Below are positions 35,600 to 43,877 of a DNA stretch of 63,602 bases, piece by piece. The translations under genes and the position numbers were made by a program. The stretch lies in contig CALCCF010000048.1 in the NCBI GenBank assembly GCA_937899905.1, positions 1-63,602 of the forward strand. Direction: 5' to 3'. Source of the stretch: an uncultured Phycisphaeraceae bacterium (GTDB lineage: Bacteria > Planctomycetota > Phycisphaerae > Phycisphaerales > UBA1924). Below the pieces are notes generated by a model. That model saw only the letters and a program-made list of their open reading frames with translations, did no database searches and was not told the DNA's origin. Each line of letters begins with the position of its first letter. Within the stretch, counting starts at the first letter, position 1.

Positions 35600-35963
35600 G
35601 CCGCTATTCCAAAGTCTTTCGTCGATTCCCCGGCCGTCTTCGGAATCCGATCATCGATCGCAGTAGAGCGTGCGACCTATGCCCTACGCCGCAAATCCAG
35701 CCTTCTGCGGCGTGCTCCCCCAGACGGTCAGCAGCCACAGCTTGGCTGTGCCGTGGATCGTGGGAAGCCAATGCAAACACAGCCACCGAGATGATCACTA
35801 TCACGAGGGGACGCGTGGGGTGGCACCATCAGCGACGCCACGGTGATGCAGCCGGCTGCAACTCGCTCCAGCGCCAATCCGAATCGCACCCCGAAATCCG
35901 TTGACATCGCGGACTTTCTGCCGCACGATGCCGAAGGTTGCAACGATGTACAAAGGCAGCTAA
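35600..35963. other. Intergenic region, possibly with the remains of a small gene
   Basis: A 364-base region. On the minus strand an ATG at 35907 opens a short frame, and a neighbouring frame encodes the hydrophobic VIVIISVAVFALASHD and a helical tail to about 35680. The two could be parts of a frameshifted small membrane protein. No Shine-Dalgarno or good start joins them. I do not count it as a gene. Confidence 0.25.
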
Positions 35964-36037
35964 TGGGCGGGCGGGGACTCGAACCCCGGACCCTTCGCGT
36001 GTAAGGCGAATGCTCTAGCCAACTGAGCTACCCGCCC
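35964..36037 (-). tRNA. tRNA-Val (anticodon UAC)
   Basis: The minus strand folds as a full cloverleaf. The acceptor stem GGGCGGG pairs with CCCGCCC, the D-arm is GCTCAGTTGGCTAGAGC, and the anticodon stem TTCGC...GCGAA holds loop CTTACAC (anticodon TAC). The T-arm CGGGGTTCGAGTCCCCG follows. CCA is not encoded. It lies 29 bases downstream of dnaB on the same strand. Confidence 0.95.
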
Positions 36038-36066
36038 GGGTAGTGGGCAATCGTATTCGCGATCGC

Positions 36067-37875
36067 TCACCAGGGTGGCGTGTCCTCATCGGGCTCGAGG
36101 AAGTCGTTGCCGGCGGGGCCGTTGCCGTGGTCGACGCGCTCGTCGAAGGGGCGGTTGTCCTGGGCGCGATCGGCGCTGGAGGCTCGGTTGCCAAACGCTG
36201 AGCCAACGCCGCCATTGGCCCCACCACTCTTGGCACCGGGCATTGTGTCGATGCCGCCCAGGCCGTCGTGGCCGTCGGGCTTGGGCTCGAAGGTGCCGCT
36301 CGGTTCGTCGCGGGCCCAGGTGTCGCTCCGTGCGTAGCCGGCGCGGTTCTTGAAACGCGTGGTGTGCGTGTCCCACACAAGGCGGACGCTGCCCGTCGGG
36401 CCGTTACGCTGCTTGGCGATGATGAGCTCGGCCTCGTTGGCCCGCTCCTCGTTCTCTTCGAGCCAGGTCGGATCGCTGAGGTGGTAGTACGCCTCGCGGT
36501 GCAGCAGCAGCACCACGTCGGCGTCCTGCTCGATGCTGCCAGACTCGCGCAGGTCGCTCATGCGTGGGCGGTTGCCCTCGCGCTGCTCGCTGCCGCGGTT
36601 GAGCTGCGCGAGGCAGATCACCGGCAGCTCCAGCTCACGGGCCATGGCCTTGATGCCGCGGCTGATCGCGCTGACCTCGACCTGGCGGCTCTCGCGCCCG
36701 TGGCCGGGGCTGGTCAAAAGCTGCAGGTAGTCGACCACCACGCAGCGGATGCCGAAGCGCTGCTTCATGCGTCGGGCTCGCGCGCGCAACGCCGTCACGC
36801 TGAGCGCGGGCGAGTCGTCGATGTACAGCGGCGCCCGCTCGAGCACCTCGCAGGCGGGCGTGATGCGGTTGATGAGGTCATCCTGGCTGAACTGGCCGGT
36901 GCGCAGCTTGTGGCTGTCCACGCCCGAGTACGCGCTGATGAGGCGCTGCACCAGGCTGCTCTTGCTCATCTCCAAGCTGAACACGCCAACCGGCACACGC
37001 TCGTCGCTGGCGGGCTCGAAGGGCGTCGACCCGCCCATCGCGATCTGCTCGGCAAGGTTCAACGCCAAGGCGGTCTTACCCATCGACGGGCGGGCGGCGA
37101 TGATGATCATCTCACCCTGCTGCAGGCCACTCAGCGGTTCATCAAGATCGGCGAACCCGGTCTGCAAGCCCGTCACCGCGCCGGCGTCACGATCGGCGAT
37201 GCGCTCGAACTCGGCCTTGAGCAATTCCTCGAGCTTCTGGATGTCGGCCGACTGGTCGTCGTCGGCGATCTCGAAGATGGCTTGCTCGGCCCGGTCGATC
37301 AGCAGGCGGGCCTCCTCGGGCTCGTCCTGGCCGGCGTGCATGGCCTCGTGCACGATCTGGTTCGCGGCGCCGATGAGCTTGCGCAGGCGGCTCTTGGTCT
37401 GCACGATCTTCGCGTAGATCGCCGCATTGGTGGGCGTCGAGACCGCCTCGGCCAGGCTCGCGAGGTACGCGGCGCCACCGATGGTCTCCAGCTCGTTGCG
37501 CTCTCGGAGGCGGTCGGCGACCACGTTGAGGTCGGCCCGGGGCTCGCGCTCGTAGACCTCCTTGAGCACGCGGAAGACCGTCGCGTTGCTCTGGCGATAG
37601 AAATCGTCGGGCGTGGAGACCAGCGGCAGGATCTCGGCCAGCGTGAACGGGTCGAGGATGATCGAGCCCAGCAGCGCCATCTCGGCCTCGGGCGCGTGAG
37701 GGGGCAGCTTGTCGTACACGCGGGAGAGGTCGATGGCCAGGCCACCACTGGAGCCACCGCCGGGGCCGCGCTTCTGGCCGCGCTCCGACTTCGGACTCCC
37801 CCCAGCGAAGCCCCCACCAAAACCCCCGTCTGGCCCTTGGTTTCCTGGGGCTTCGTGCTGGTTGTTCGCGTCCAT
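36067..37875 (-). CDS. dnaB: Replicative DNA helicase DnaB
   Basis: A 602-residue protein. A Gly-rich tail of about 45 residues leads to the N-terminal primase-interacting domain (LPPHAPEAEMALLGSIILDP) and the RecA-like helicase core: Walker A in AARPSMGKTALALN, Walker B in VVVDYLQLL, the sensor/arginine finger region in ESGSIEQDADVVLLLHRE, and a final KQRNGPTGSVRLVWD. DnaB unwinds DNA at the replication fork as a hexamer. There is no intein. A 100-residue low-complexity C-terminal tail rich in Gly, Asp and Asn follows residue 500 and has no counterpart in E. coli. ATG 37875 is supported by an AAAGG site; the frame is open upstream but that part is antisense to pdxH. Confidence 0.92.
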   Translation of the reverse strand: MDANNQHEAPGNQGPDGGFGGGFAGGSPKSERGQKRGPGGGSSGGLAIDLSRVYDKLPPHAPEAEMALLGSIILDPFTLAEILPLVSTPDDFYRQSNATVFRVLKEVYEREPRADLNVVADRLRERNELETIGGAAYLASLAEAVSTPTNAAIYAKIVQTKSRLRKLIGAANQIVHEAMHAGQDEPEEARLLIDRAEQAIFEIADDDQSADIQKLEELLKAEFERIADRDAGAVTGLQTGFADLDEPLSGLQQGEMIIIAARPSMGKTALALNLAEQIAMGGSTPFEPASDERVPVGVFSLEMSKSSLVQRLISAYSGVDSHKLRTGQFSQDDLINRITPACEVLERAPLYIDDSPALSVTALRARARRMKQRFGIRCVVVDYLQLLTSPGHGRESRQVEVSAISRGIKAMARELELPVICLAQLNRGSEQREGNRPRMSDLRESGSIEQDADVVLLLHREAYYHLSDPTWLEENEERANEAELIIAKQRNGPTGSVRLVWDTHTTRFKNRAGYARSDTWARDEPSGTFEPKPDGHDGLGGIDTMPGAKSGGANGGVGSAFGNRASSADRAQDNRPFDERVDHGNGPAGNDFLEPDEDTPPW

Positions 37876-37905
37876 GCGGCGGCCTTTCGTCTGTGGATCG
37901 GAGGG

Positions 37906-37911
37906 TACGAT
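37906..37911 (+). promoter_or_regulatory. -10 box of pdxH (leaderless type)
   Basis: TACGAT ends 5 bases before ATG 37917. The intergenic gap to divergent dnaB is only 41 bases. Confidence 0.4.
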
Positions 37912-37916
37912 TGCCC

Positions 37917-38690
37917 ATGACCACCGGGCAAGAGCGCGAAACAAACGACAGCCACGCACCCCGCGCCGCGAGCGCGCAGACGCCTTCGGGCCAGCATCTT
38001 TCTGGTCCGCTCGACGCGATCCACGCCTTCCAGACCACGCACGACGAGCACCTGCCCGATCGGCTGCCCGATGATCCGTTCCCACTGCTCAACGACTGGA
38101 TCGAGTACGCCAAGCGCGAGCGCGTGCAGCCCAACCCCACGGCCATCTCGCTGGCGACAGCAAGCGACAGCGGCATGCCGAACGTGCGCATCGTCCTCTG
38201 CCGCGGCGTGAACATCGAGCAGGGCTCGATCTGGTTCTTCACCAACGGCCAGAGCGTGAAGGGCGAGGACATCGCCGCCAATCCGCGCGCAGCCGTGGCG
38301 TTCCACTGGGACGCGCTCGACCGCCAGGCCCGCGTGCGCGGCATGGTCGAGCCGCTGCCCGCGGCCGACAGCGACGCCTACTTCAACCAACGCCGCTGGG
38401 AGAAGCGCGTGGGCGCGTGGGCCAGCGACCAGAGCCGGCCCGTCAAGAGCCGCGAAGCCCTTGAGGCCAAGCTCATCGAAACACTCGAACGCTTCGGCAT
38501 CGACCCGAAGAACCCGCCGCCGTCCGATGCGGAGATGGACATCCCCCGCCCCCCGCATTGGGGTGGGTTCCGCATCGTGGCGACCGAGGTCGAACTCTGG
38601 GTCGGCAGCCCGGCCCGCATGCACGACCGCGCGCGCTGGACACGCGAGGAGCCCGGAACCGGGTGGAGCGCCACGCGGTTGCAGCCGTAG
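37917..38690 (+). CDS. pdxH: Pyridoxamine 5'-phosphate oxidase
   Basis: A 257-residue flavoprotein. Family features: PNPTAISLATASDSGMPNVRIVLCRG (FMN-binding strand), FFTNGQSVKGEDIAANPRAAVAFHWD, RQARVRGMVEPLP, the RPVKSREALEAKL region and the invariant C-terminal HDRARWTRE...WSATRLQP end. It oxidises pyridoxine or pyridoxamine 5'-phosphate to pyridoxal 5'-phosphate, the cofactor of the aminotransferase and decarboxylase elsewhere in the window. Length is about 30 residues more than E. coli because of an unrelated N-terminal extension. It is divergent from dnaB. Confidence 0.92.
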   Translation: MTTGQERETNDSHAPRAASAQTPSGQHLSGPLDAIHAFQTTHDEHLPDRLPDDPFPLLNDWIEYAKRERVQPNPTAISLATASDSGMPNVRIVLCRGVNIEQGSIWFFTNGQSVKGEDIAANPRAAVAFHWDALDRQARVRGMVEPLPAADSDAYFNQRRWEKRVGAWASDQSRPVKSREALEAKLIETLERFGIDPKNPPPSDAEMDIPRPPHWGGFRIVATEVELWVGSPARMHDRARWTREEPGTGWSATRLQP

Positions 38691-38711
38691 GGGGGGGCGA
38701 ACGCGATTCGG

Positions 38712-38762
38712 ATTCGATTCAGACACCGAGATACCCACCCCAGGGGCTTGTCCGAATCGAAT
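38712..38762. repeat. Hairpin repeat A (TTCGATTC-type)
   Basis: Arms ATTCGATTCAGACA (38712-38725) and TGTCCGAATCGAAT (38749-38762) pair with one mismatch. A similar unit lies at 39816-39864 in opposite orientation. Starts 22 bases after pdxH, so it could also act as its terminator. Confidence 0.65.
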
Positions 38763-38780
38763 GCGCGACCAATGGCGATT

Positions 38781-38837
38781 CCGTTTCGTTTCAAATCACG
38801 CCGAACCCACCCCCGGTCGTGATTTGAAACGAAACGG
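38781..38837. repeat. Hairpin repeat B, a perfect 20-bp inverted repeat
   Basis: CCGTTTCGTTTCAAATCACG (38781-38800) pairs without mismatch with 38818-38837 around a 17-base loop. The 53-base core 38783-38835 recurs as an exact reverse complement at 39890-39942, on the other side of the gene at 38872. Confidence 0.85.
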
Positions 38838-38871
38838 GCTGTCCCTAGGCTGGCGTGGAACGGAGCAGTCC

Positions 38872-39747
38872 ATGGAGACGTTCATCCTCGTCAGCGTTTG
38901 GGGTCGCGAAGGGGAACCCGACAGGGCACGAGAGATCGCGTGGCGGCTCGACATCGACGCTCCCCCGCGCGATGAGCGCCGGGAGGAGATGATCCGGCGC
39001 TCCCCGTTCAACTCGGTGCTACATCTCGACCTCGCCGAGGAGATCGCGAACCGTTACATCGAAGAACTGGAACGGAACGGGCTCACGCCGAGCCTGTTGT
39101 TCACCGCCAAATACAACAGAGACGACATCCTGAACGCTCCGCTCATCGTGACTCGAACTGCGCATGATCGACACGATGTGGAAGTCGACGCAGATGCTCG
39201 CTACGAGGGGGCGACCGGCGGTTGCGAGCGTTGCAGATCGCTGTGCGAGGTCCATGGCCCGATCATCTTCACGCAAGATCCGCAACCGGGGGTACACATC
39301 GCCAAGACCGAGACAGACGACTGGATCATCTCGCGAAACCTCACCGAATTGCTCCGCGAGGTGCCGGGGATGCACGAGTACCTCGAACCGCTGCAAGATG
39401 CGGGAGACTGGGACGGCTGGCAGCGGCTCATCGTCGATTCGACAATGCCGCCGTTTGACCCTCACACCATCGGGCATGTCATCGGGAACCAGTGCCCCGC
39501 CTGCCAGCGCGACGGATATGGCGTTTCCAGACGGCTCGAACTCCCGAGGCTGCGATACCGAAGGGAAGACCTTCGCGATGCAGCCCCGATCAACGGCACG
39601 CACGAGTTGATTGCCGGAACGACTGTCCAAGACGGTCGCCTCATCGCTCGGGCCATGCCGATGCTGCTCGTGAATTCCGACGTCGCCCGGATCCTCCTCG
39701 ATGAAGCGCCGGAGGATGTTGACCTTGAGCCCGTAGAAGCGGTGTAG
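38872..39747 (+). CDS. Hypothetical protein with two CxxC motifs, flanked by inverted repeats
   Basis: A 291-residue soluble protein that I do not recognise. Two Cys pairs, GGCERCRSLCEVHGP at about residue 120 and NQCPACQRDGYG at about residue 206, could bind zinc. The protein is rich in Asp, Glu and Arg, with no signal peptide. The distribution of double CxxC pairs recalls a myxobacterial paralogous family, but the likeness is weak. CGGAG lies 7 bases before the ATG at 38872. It sits alone between pdxH and the HDOD gene, with a pair of hairpin repeats on each side. Confidence 0.6.
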   Translation: METFILVSVWGREGEPDRAREIAWRLDIDAPPRDERREEMIRRSPFNSVLHLDLAEEIANRYIEELERNGLTPSLLFTAKYNRDDILNAPLIVTRTAHDRHDVEVDADARYEGATGGCERCRSLCEVHGPIIFTQDPQPGVHIAKTETDDWIISRNLTELLREVPGMHEYLEPLQDAGDWDGWQRLIVDSTMPPFDPHTIGHVIGNQCPACQRDGYGVSRRLELPRLRYRREDLRDAAPINGTHELIAGTTVQDGRLIARAMPMLLVNSDVARILLDEAPEDVDLEPVEAV

Positions 39748-39815
39748 CCCCAGAGCCACCCGATCGCGCACGTCCCCAGTGTTGGGCACCCAAGGGTCCA
39801 GATAAGCGATTCCTA

Positions 39816-39864
39816 TTCGATTCGGACACGGCCCAAGGCTGGGTGTTCCGGTGTCCGAATCGAA
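39816..39864. repeat. Hairpin repeat C (TTCGATTC-type)
   Basis: TTCGATTCGGACAC (39816-39829) pairs perfectly with GTGTCCGAATCGAA (39851-39864) over a 21-base loop. The loop resembles the reverse complement of the loop of repeat A. Confidence 0.7.
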
Positions 39865-39887
39865 ACGAACTGCTTCGTGATCGACGT

Positions 39888-39942
39888 CCGTTTCGTTTCA
39901 AATCACGACCGGGGGTGGGTTCGGCGTGATTTGAAACGAAAC
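39888..39942. repeat. Hairpin repeat D, exact inverted copy of repeat B
   Basis: Arms of 18 bases perfectly paired (39890-39907 with 39925-39942) around the loop 39908-39924, which is the exact reverse complement of the loop in repeat B. Confidence 0.85.
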
Positions 39943-40057
39943 CACGGACCCCATCCCCCGTCGCCCCACCGACACCCACCCGCACAACCCGCACACCTCC
40001 CCCCGCTTCCCGCCGAACGCTGAGAAGTCCTCCCCAGGCACCGCCGATGATCAGGCG

Positions 40058-41332
40058 GTGGCCCACGCGGCGGTGGGCCCCGGGGGATCGCCCGTGGCAG
40101 GCAAGGTCCGAGCGAATCTGAGCGGTCTCGAGGTCGAGGCACTGACCGACCTCCTCATGCGCAAGCTCGATGCGATGATCATCGAGACGCAGCCCGAGGT
40201 GGCCGCCAAGCTGCTCGACATGGTGACCGACCCCGAGGCCGGGCTCAACGAGTTCGCGGTCGTCATCCGCAACGACACGGCGCTCACCGGGCGGCTCCTG
40301 CGCATGGCCAACTCGGCCTACTTCGCGCAGCGCGAGCCGGTGACCACCATCGAGCGCGCCTGCGTGCTGCTGGGCATCAACCGCATCCGCGCGCTCGCGC
40401 TGGGCTTCTATCTCAGCCGCGCCATCGACGCCGGCGGCGAGCAACGCTTCGGCCGCGTCATGTGGGGCAAGAACCTGCTTCGAGCCTGCTACTGCGCCAA
40501 GCTGGCCGAGGAGATTCGCCCCAACCTCTACGCCGAGGCGTTCCTCATCGGCCTGCTGATGGACGCGGGCATCCCGCTCGTGCGGACGATGCTCGGGGCC
40601 GACGTGTACGACCCGACCTGCCCGGCCAGCGAGCCGCCGTCGCGAGCGTTCAAGGCAGAGAACTACCACTTCACGTACACGCACGTGGACATGGCCCGCG
40701 CACTCGTCCGCCGCTGGCGCATCCCCGAGGTGCTCGCCAAGCCCATCCTCTGGCACCACAGCCCGCCGCAGAGCCTCACCAGCGAGGAGCCCATCCACCT
40801 CCTGCACCGCATCTCGTACTACGTGGGCTCGATGCACATCGAGCACGAGCCGCCCGTGGCGATGGCCGTCCCGCTGCCCACGCTGGGCCAGAAGCTCACG
40901 AAGATCCCCGGCAAGCAACTCGGCAAGATCTTCGAGACCGCCTGCAAGGAGTACGCGACCGTCCGCGAGTTCTTCGGCCACGTCGCCGACGGCATCACCG
41001 ACATCGAGTCGCTTGGCCACCGCGTCCACGGCGCGCTCAACAAGATCGTCGAGGAGACGATGGAGGCCGATCTCAAGCAGAGCAGCTCGATGACACCGGC
41101 GACGTTCACCTTCCACGCGGGCGTTATCGAGGTCGGCCGAGACATGGCACGCGACGACTTCGCGGTCGCCTACATCGTCGATTCCAACGGCACACGCCAG
41201 GCCCGCCATGAGTTCCCCGTCGGCTCGGTCACGGCCGACGACGTGCTCGAAGAGCTGAGCCTCGAACGCGACGACATCGACGAGTCGGAGCTCGAGAGCA
41301 TGACCGACTACCTGCGCGCCCTCGCCGCATGA
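40058..41332 (+). CDS. HDOD-domain signalling protein
   Basis: A 424-residue protein starting at GTG 40058. Residues about 50-260 form an HDOD domain: AFLIGLLMDAGIPLVR, AKPILWHHSPPQSL and the degenerate histidines, with HHSP in place of the metal-dependent pair. HDOD proteins are catalytically inactive relatives of HD-GYP enzymes and work in signal relay, often cyclic di-GMP or motility control. The C-terminal 130 residues are helical with no known domain. ATG 40157 is an alternative start that would lose the first HDOD helix. It stands alone before the convergent fusion gene. Confidence 0.8.
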   Translation: MAHAAVGPGGSPVAGKVRANLSGLEVEALTDLLMRKLDAMIIETQPEVAAKLLDMVTDPEAGLNEFAVVIRNDTALTGRLLRMANSAYFAQREPVTTIERACVLLGINRIRALALGFYLSRAIDAGGEQRFGRVMWGKNLLRACYCAKLAEEIRPNLYAEAFLIGLLMDAGIPLVRTMLGADVYDPTCPASEPPSRAFKAENYHFTYTHVDMARALVRRWRIPEVLAKPILWHHSPPQSLTSEEPIHLLHRISYYVGSMHIEHEPPVAMAVPLPTLGQKLTKIPGKQLGKIFETACKEYATVREFFGHVADGITDIESLGHRVHGALNKIVEETMEADLKQSSSMTPATFTFHAGVIEVGRDMARDDFAVAYIVDSNGTRQARHEFPVGSVTADDVLEELSLERDDIDESELESMTDYLRALAA

Positions 41333-41339
41333 TCCGAAA

Positions 41340-43877
41340 CTAGTCGGCGACCGAGTCCTCGGGCCGCCGCCGGCTCTCACGCACCGCCATCGAGATGAGT
41401 TCCACGGGCCCGATGGGCTTGTGGCCCATGTCTCGCCGCATGGCGCCCAAGCGGTACGCGTGCCCCCACTGCTTGCTCATCACCTCGATGGCCCACCACC
41501 ACGTGCGCGTCGGGTCGTACACGTTGGTGGCCTCGGCCGACGATCCATTCAACTCGATGACGCTGAAGCCTCGACCGGCCTTCAGCTCTGCCTCATCGGC
41601 GTAGCGAATATCGAAGCGTCCGATGTCCAGCCCGCCGGGGGTTCCGTCCATGTCGGGGAAGCGTCGGCAGATGCCATCGATGACTTCGGTCAGCTCGTCG
41701 GTGATCAGATCCGCACCGTCCTCGAAGCGGCAGCCCTGGGAGTGGTTGCCGGTGATGCCCATCTTCACCCGCTCACCCTCGGGCGGCACGCGATCGATCG
41801 CGCTGCCAAACCGCTTGGCGAACACGGGCTCTTGCACACGGAAGCGATCGTCGTTGAGCACCAGCTCGCGCAACGTGTGACGCCCGTCGCCGGTGATCTG
41901 CGGGAAGACCTTCCGTGTGACCGAGAAGATCATGCCCTCGCGGCCGTGCTCGTCGGGCTCGCCGGGCGGGCGCAGCCGAACCCAGAACAGCCCAACCTCG
42001 TGCGGCGCGGGCTCAAACTTCTGCATCACCATGTCGCTGCGGACGCGGGCGATCTGCTCGACCACATCGTCCTCGCTTCGGCACACACGCACCGCCGAGC
42101 CGCGCTCGCCACGATCGGGCTTGAGCACGATCGGGTAGCCGCCGAGCTCGGGGTATTGCTCGAGGATGTGCTTCGCTCGGGTGAGTCGACGCTGGTCGTC
42201 GCTGTGCGCCCGCAGTAAGACCGTGGGCAGCAGCGGTGCACCCGCCGCCTCGAGCGACGCCTTGAGCGTGCTCTTGCGCTCGCCGACGAAACCGCCCGCG
42301 CCCGCGATGCCCGGGTTGGTCGCCGTGAAGATCACGGTGTGCCGATACCGCAACGCCTGGGTGATGTACGTGGGCGCGAGCAGCACGTGGCTGATCCACG
42401 TCGGCCAGAACTCGTGGCTGATCCACCGCCAGACCTGGGCGCGGATGCGCTGCCGGTTCGACCGCGTCCACACGCGCGGCAGCACCCACGTCAGCGGCGC
42501 AACGATCGCGATGACCACGATGAGACCCAGCGCGCCGTAATCCTCGACCGCCCACCACCCACCGAAGCGGACCAGCACCCACGGCGGGAACAGCGAGATG
42601 ATCGCAACAAACAGGCTCAGCACCCGCGAGCGCACCCCGGGGCCACGAACCGCCAACGCCACCGCGAGCCCCACACTCGCCACGCCGTAGTCGACGTACA
42701 TGCCCGCCACGAGCGCCGCGGCAATGACCAGCCCAACCCGCCACCACACCAACGCGAGCACCGCGACCACGAGCGCCTCGAGTGTCCAATGCCGGCTGCG
42801 CAACGCAACCCCAGCGCGGTCGATCGCGCCCATCACGGGCCCGAGCCGCGCGGGCGGATCGAGCAGCACCGTCGACCGCACCGCGGGCGTCGACGGGTCC
42901 TCGTGCGCTCGAACGAACGCGACGACATGATCCGCCACGAGCCCCGGCGTGGTAAAGGGCATGAAGTGGTCGCCCTCGAGCATCACCAGCGTCGACCGCG
43001 GCGCGGTGTCGTGGTGCATCTCCGCCGCCCACGGCGCAACCAGGAAGTCGCCGCGCCCGTGCAGGATCAGCAGCGGCTCGTCGAGCTCGCGTAGCACGTC
43101 CGCCAGCGGTCGCTGATCGGTGTGCATGAAGTTGCGGATGAACGCCCACCAGAACGACCTGGGCCCCATCGTGCCGAAGTGCGGCACCAGCTCCAGAGAC
43201 GTGAACACCGCGGCATAGCCCAGCGCGTACTTGCCCTTCTCGAACAGGAAGTCACCCGAGCCCTCGGTGCCCTGTTCCGCCGTGGCGCCAAGCAAGGTGA
43301 GCGAACCGAGCTCGACGTCGTGGCCCTCCTGCAACCGCGACATCTCCAGCGCGACCGCTCCACCATTGCTCCATCCCAGCACGTGCACACGCCTGGGCGA
43401 CTCGCCAGCCGCGTGCATCTCATCGAGCAACGCCAGGCACACGCGCGCCATCGCCCGGGCCGAGTAGTCCTCGACCCACGGCGTCGACCCCCCGAACCCC
43501 GGCAGATCAATCGCGACCGAATCGACACCACGCTGCGCCAGCACGGGCCCGAGCATGTTGAAGTTCGTGGCATCGCCCGGCGAGCCGTGGATGAGCAGCA
43601 CCAGTGCAGCGTCGGGATCGCCCGAGTACCACGCCTGGTACGAAACATCGATCGATGAATCAGCGATCGGTCCGTCCGCCGCCATCTCGGGCATCGCCAC
43701 CACGCCATCGGGCTTGGGGCCGGGCGCGACACGTGTGCGATCGGGCCAGATCGCCCACACCACGTGCGAGACCACGAGCAGCGCGACATACACGCCCAGC
43801 AAGACACGCCAACTGACTCGATGCTTCGGCTTGGTCCAGTGCTCGGTGCCGCGCACGCTGTCAGCTTCCGCCGCCAA
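41340..43877 (-). CDS. Alpha/beta-hydrolase-membrane-ATP-grasp fusion protein
   Basis: An 845-residue protein. A membrane anchor at about residues 27-45 leads to an alpha/beta hydrolase domain (about 75-330): VLLIHGSPGD, nucleophile motif VLGWSNGGAVALEM, ILHGRGDFLVAPWAAE with the Asp, LEGDHFMPF with the His. Four or so membrane helices follow at about 360-470. The last 340 residues form an ATP-grasp: KSTLKASLEAAGAPLLP, YPIVLKPDRGERGSAVRVC (ATP-binding Lys), QITGDGRHTLRELVL, FDIRYADEAEL and FSVIELNGSSAEATN (metal-binding Glu, Asn). The ATP-grasp part resembles cyanophycin/D-Ala ligase relatives. A hydrolase joined through a membrane domain to a ligase is unusual; substrate unknown. It overlaps the upstream radical SAM gene by 17 bases. 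Confidence 0.75.
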   Translation of the reverse strand: MAAEADSVRGTEHWTKPKHRVSWRVLLGVYVALLVVSHVVWAIWPDRTRVAPGPKPDGVVAMPEMAADGPIADSSIDVSYQAWYSGDPDAALVLLIHGSPGDATNFNMLGPVLAQRGVDSVAIDLPGFGGSTPWVEDYSARAMARVCLALLDEMHAAGESPRRVHVLGWSNGGAVALEMSRLQEGHDVELGSLTLLGATAEQGTEGSGDFLFEKGKYALGYAAVFTSLELVPHFGTMGPRSFWWAFIRNFMHTDQRPLADVLRELDEPLLILHGRGDFLVAPWAAEMHHDTAPRSTLVMLEGDHFMPFTTPGLVADHVVAFVRAHEDPSTPAVRSTVLLDPPARLGPVMGAIDRAGVALRSRHWTLEALVVAVLALVWWRVGLVIAAALVAGMYVDYGVASVGLAVALAVRGPGVRSRVLSLFVAIISLFPPWVLVRFGGWWAVEDYGALGLIVVIAIVAPLTWVLPRVWTRSNRQRIRAQVWRWISHEFWPTWISHVLLAPTYITQALRYRHTVIFTATNPGIAGAGGFVGERKSTLKASLEAAGAPLLPTVLLRAHSDDQRRLTRAKHILEQYPELGGYPIVLKPDRGERGSAVRVCRSEDDVVEQIARVRSDMVMQKFEPAPHEVGLFWVRLRPPGEPDEHGREGMIFSVTRKVFPQITGDGRHTLRELVLNDDRFRVQEPVFAKRFGSAIDRVPPEGERVKMGITGNHSQGCRFEDGADLITDELTEVIDGICRRFPDMDGTPGGLDIGRFDIRYADEAELKAGRGFSVIELNGSSAEATNVYDPTRTWWWAIEVMSKQWGHAYRLGAMRRDMGHKPIGPVELISMAVRESRRRPEDSVAD

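Larger units (their letters stand above)
39748..40057. other. Intergenic region with hairpin repeats
   Basis: A 310-base gap. It holds the two hairpins C and D listed separately (39816-39942). The remainder, 39943-40057, is C-rich with nothing I can name. Confidence 0.5.

Noticed and set aside
31000-35600. Integrated mobile element boundaries around the redox block
   Set aside because: No integrase, transposase, direct repeat or tRNA attachment site is visible; tRNA-Val is at 35964 but lacks a duplicated 3' end nearby.
36268-37920. Plus-strand frame of 550 codons opposite dnaB
   Set aside because: Antisense of Walker A and B regions; composition is His/Leu/Val/Ala-rich without a motif.
38461-38871. 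N-terminal extension of the CxxC gene into pdxH
   Set aside because: The extension is another frame of pdxH and of the hairpins; the ATG at 38872 has a CGGAG site and gives a sensible protein.
38781-39942. CRISPR array
   Set aside because: The repeats are palindromic pairs about 1 kb apart in inverted orientation, not regularly spaced direct repeats, and no cas genes are near.
39641-41380. Minus-strand frame of 579 codons across the HDOD gene
   Set aside because: Antisense shadow; HDOD motifs are on the plus strand.
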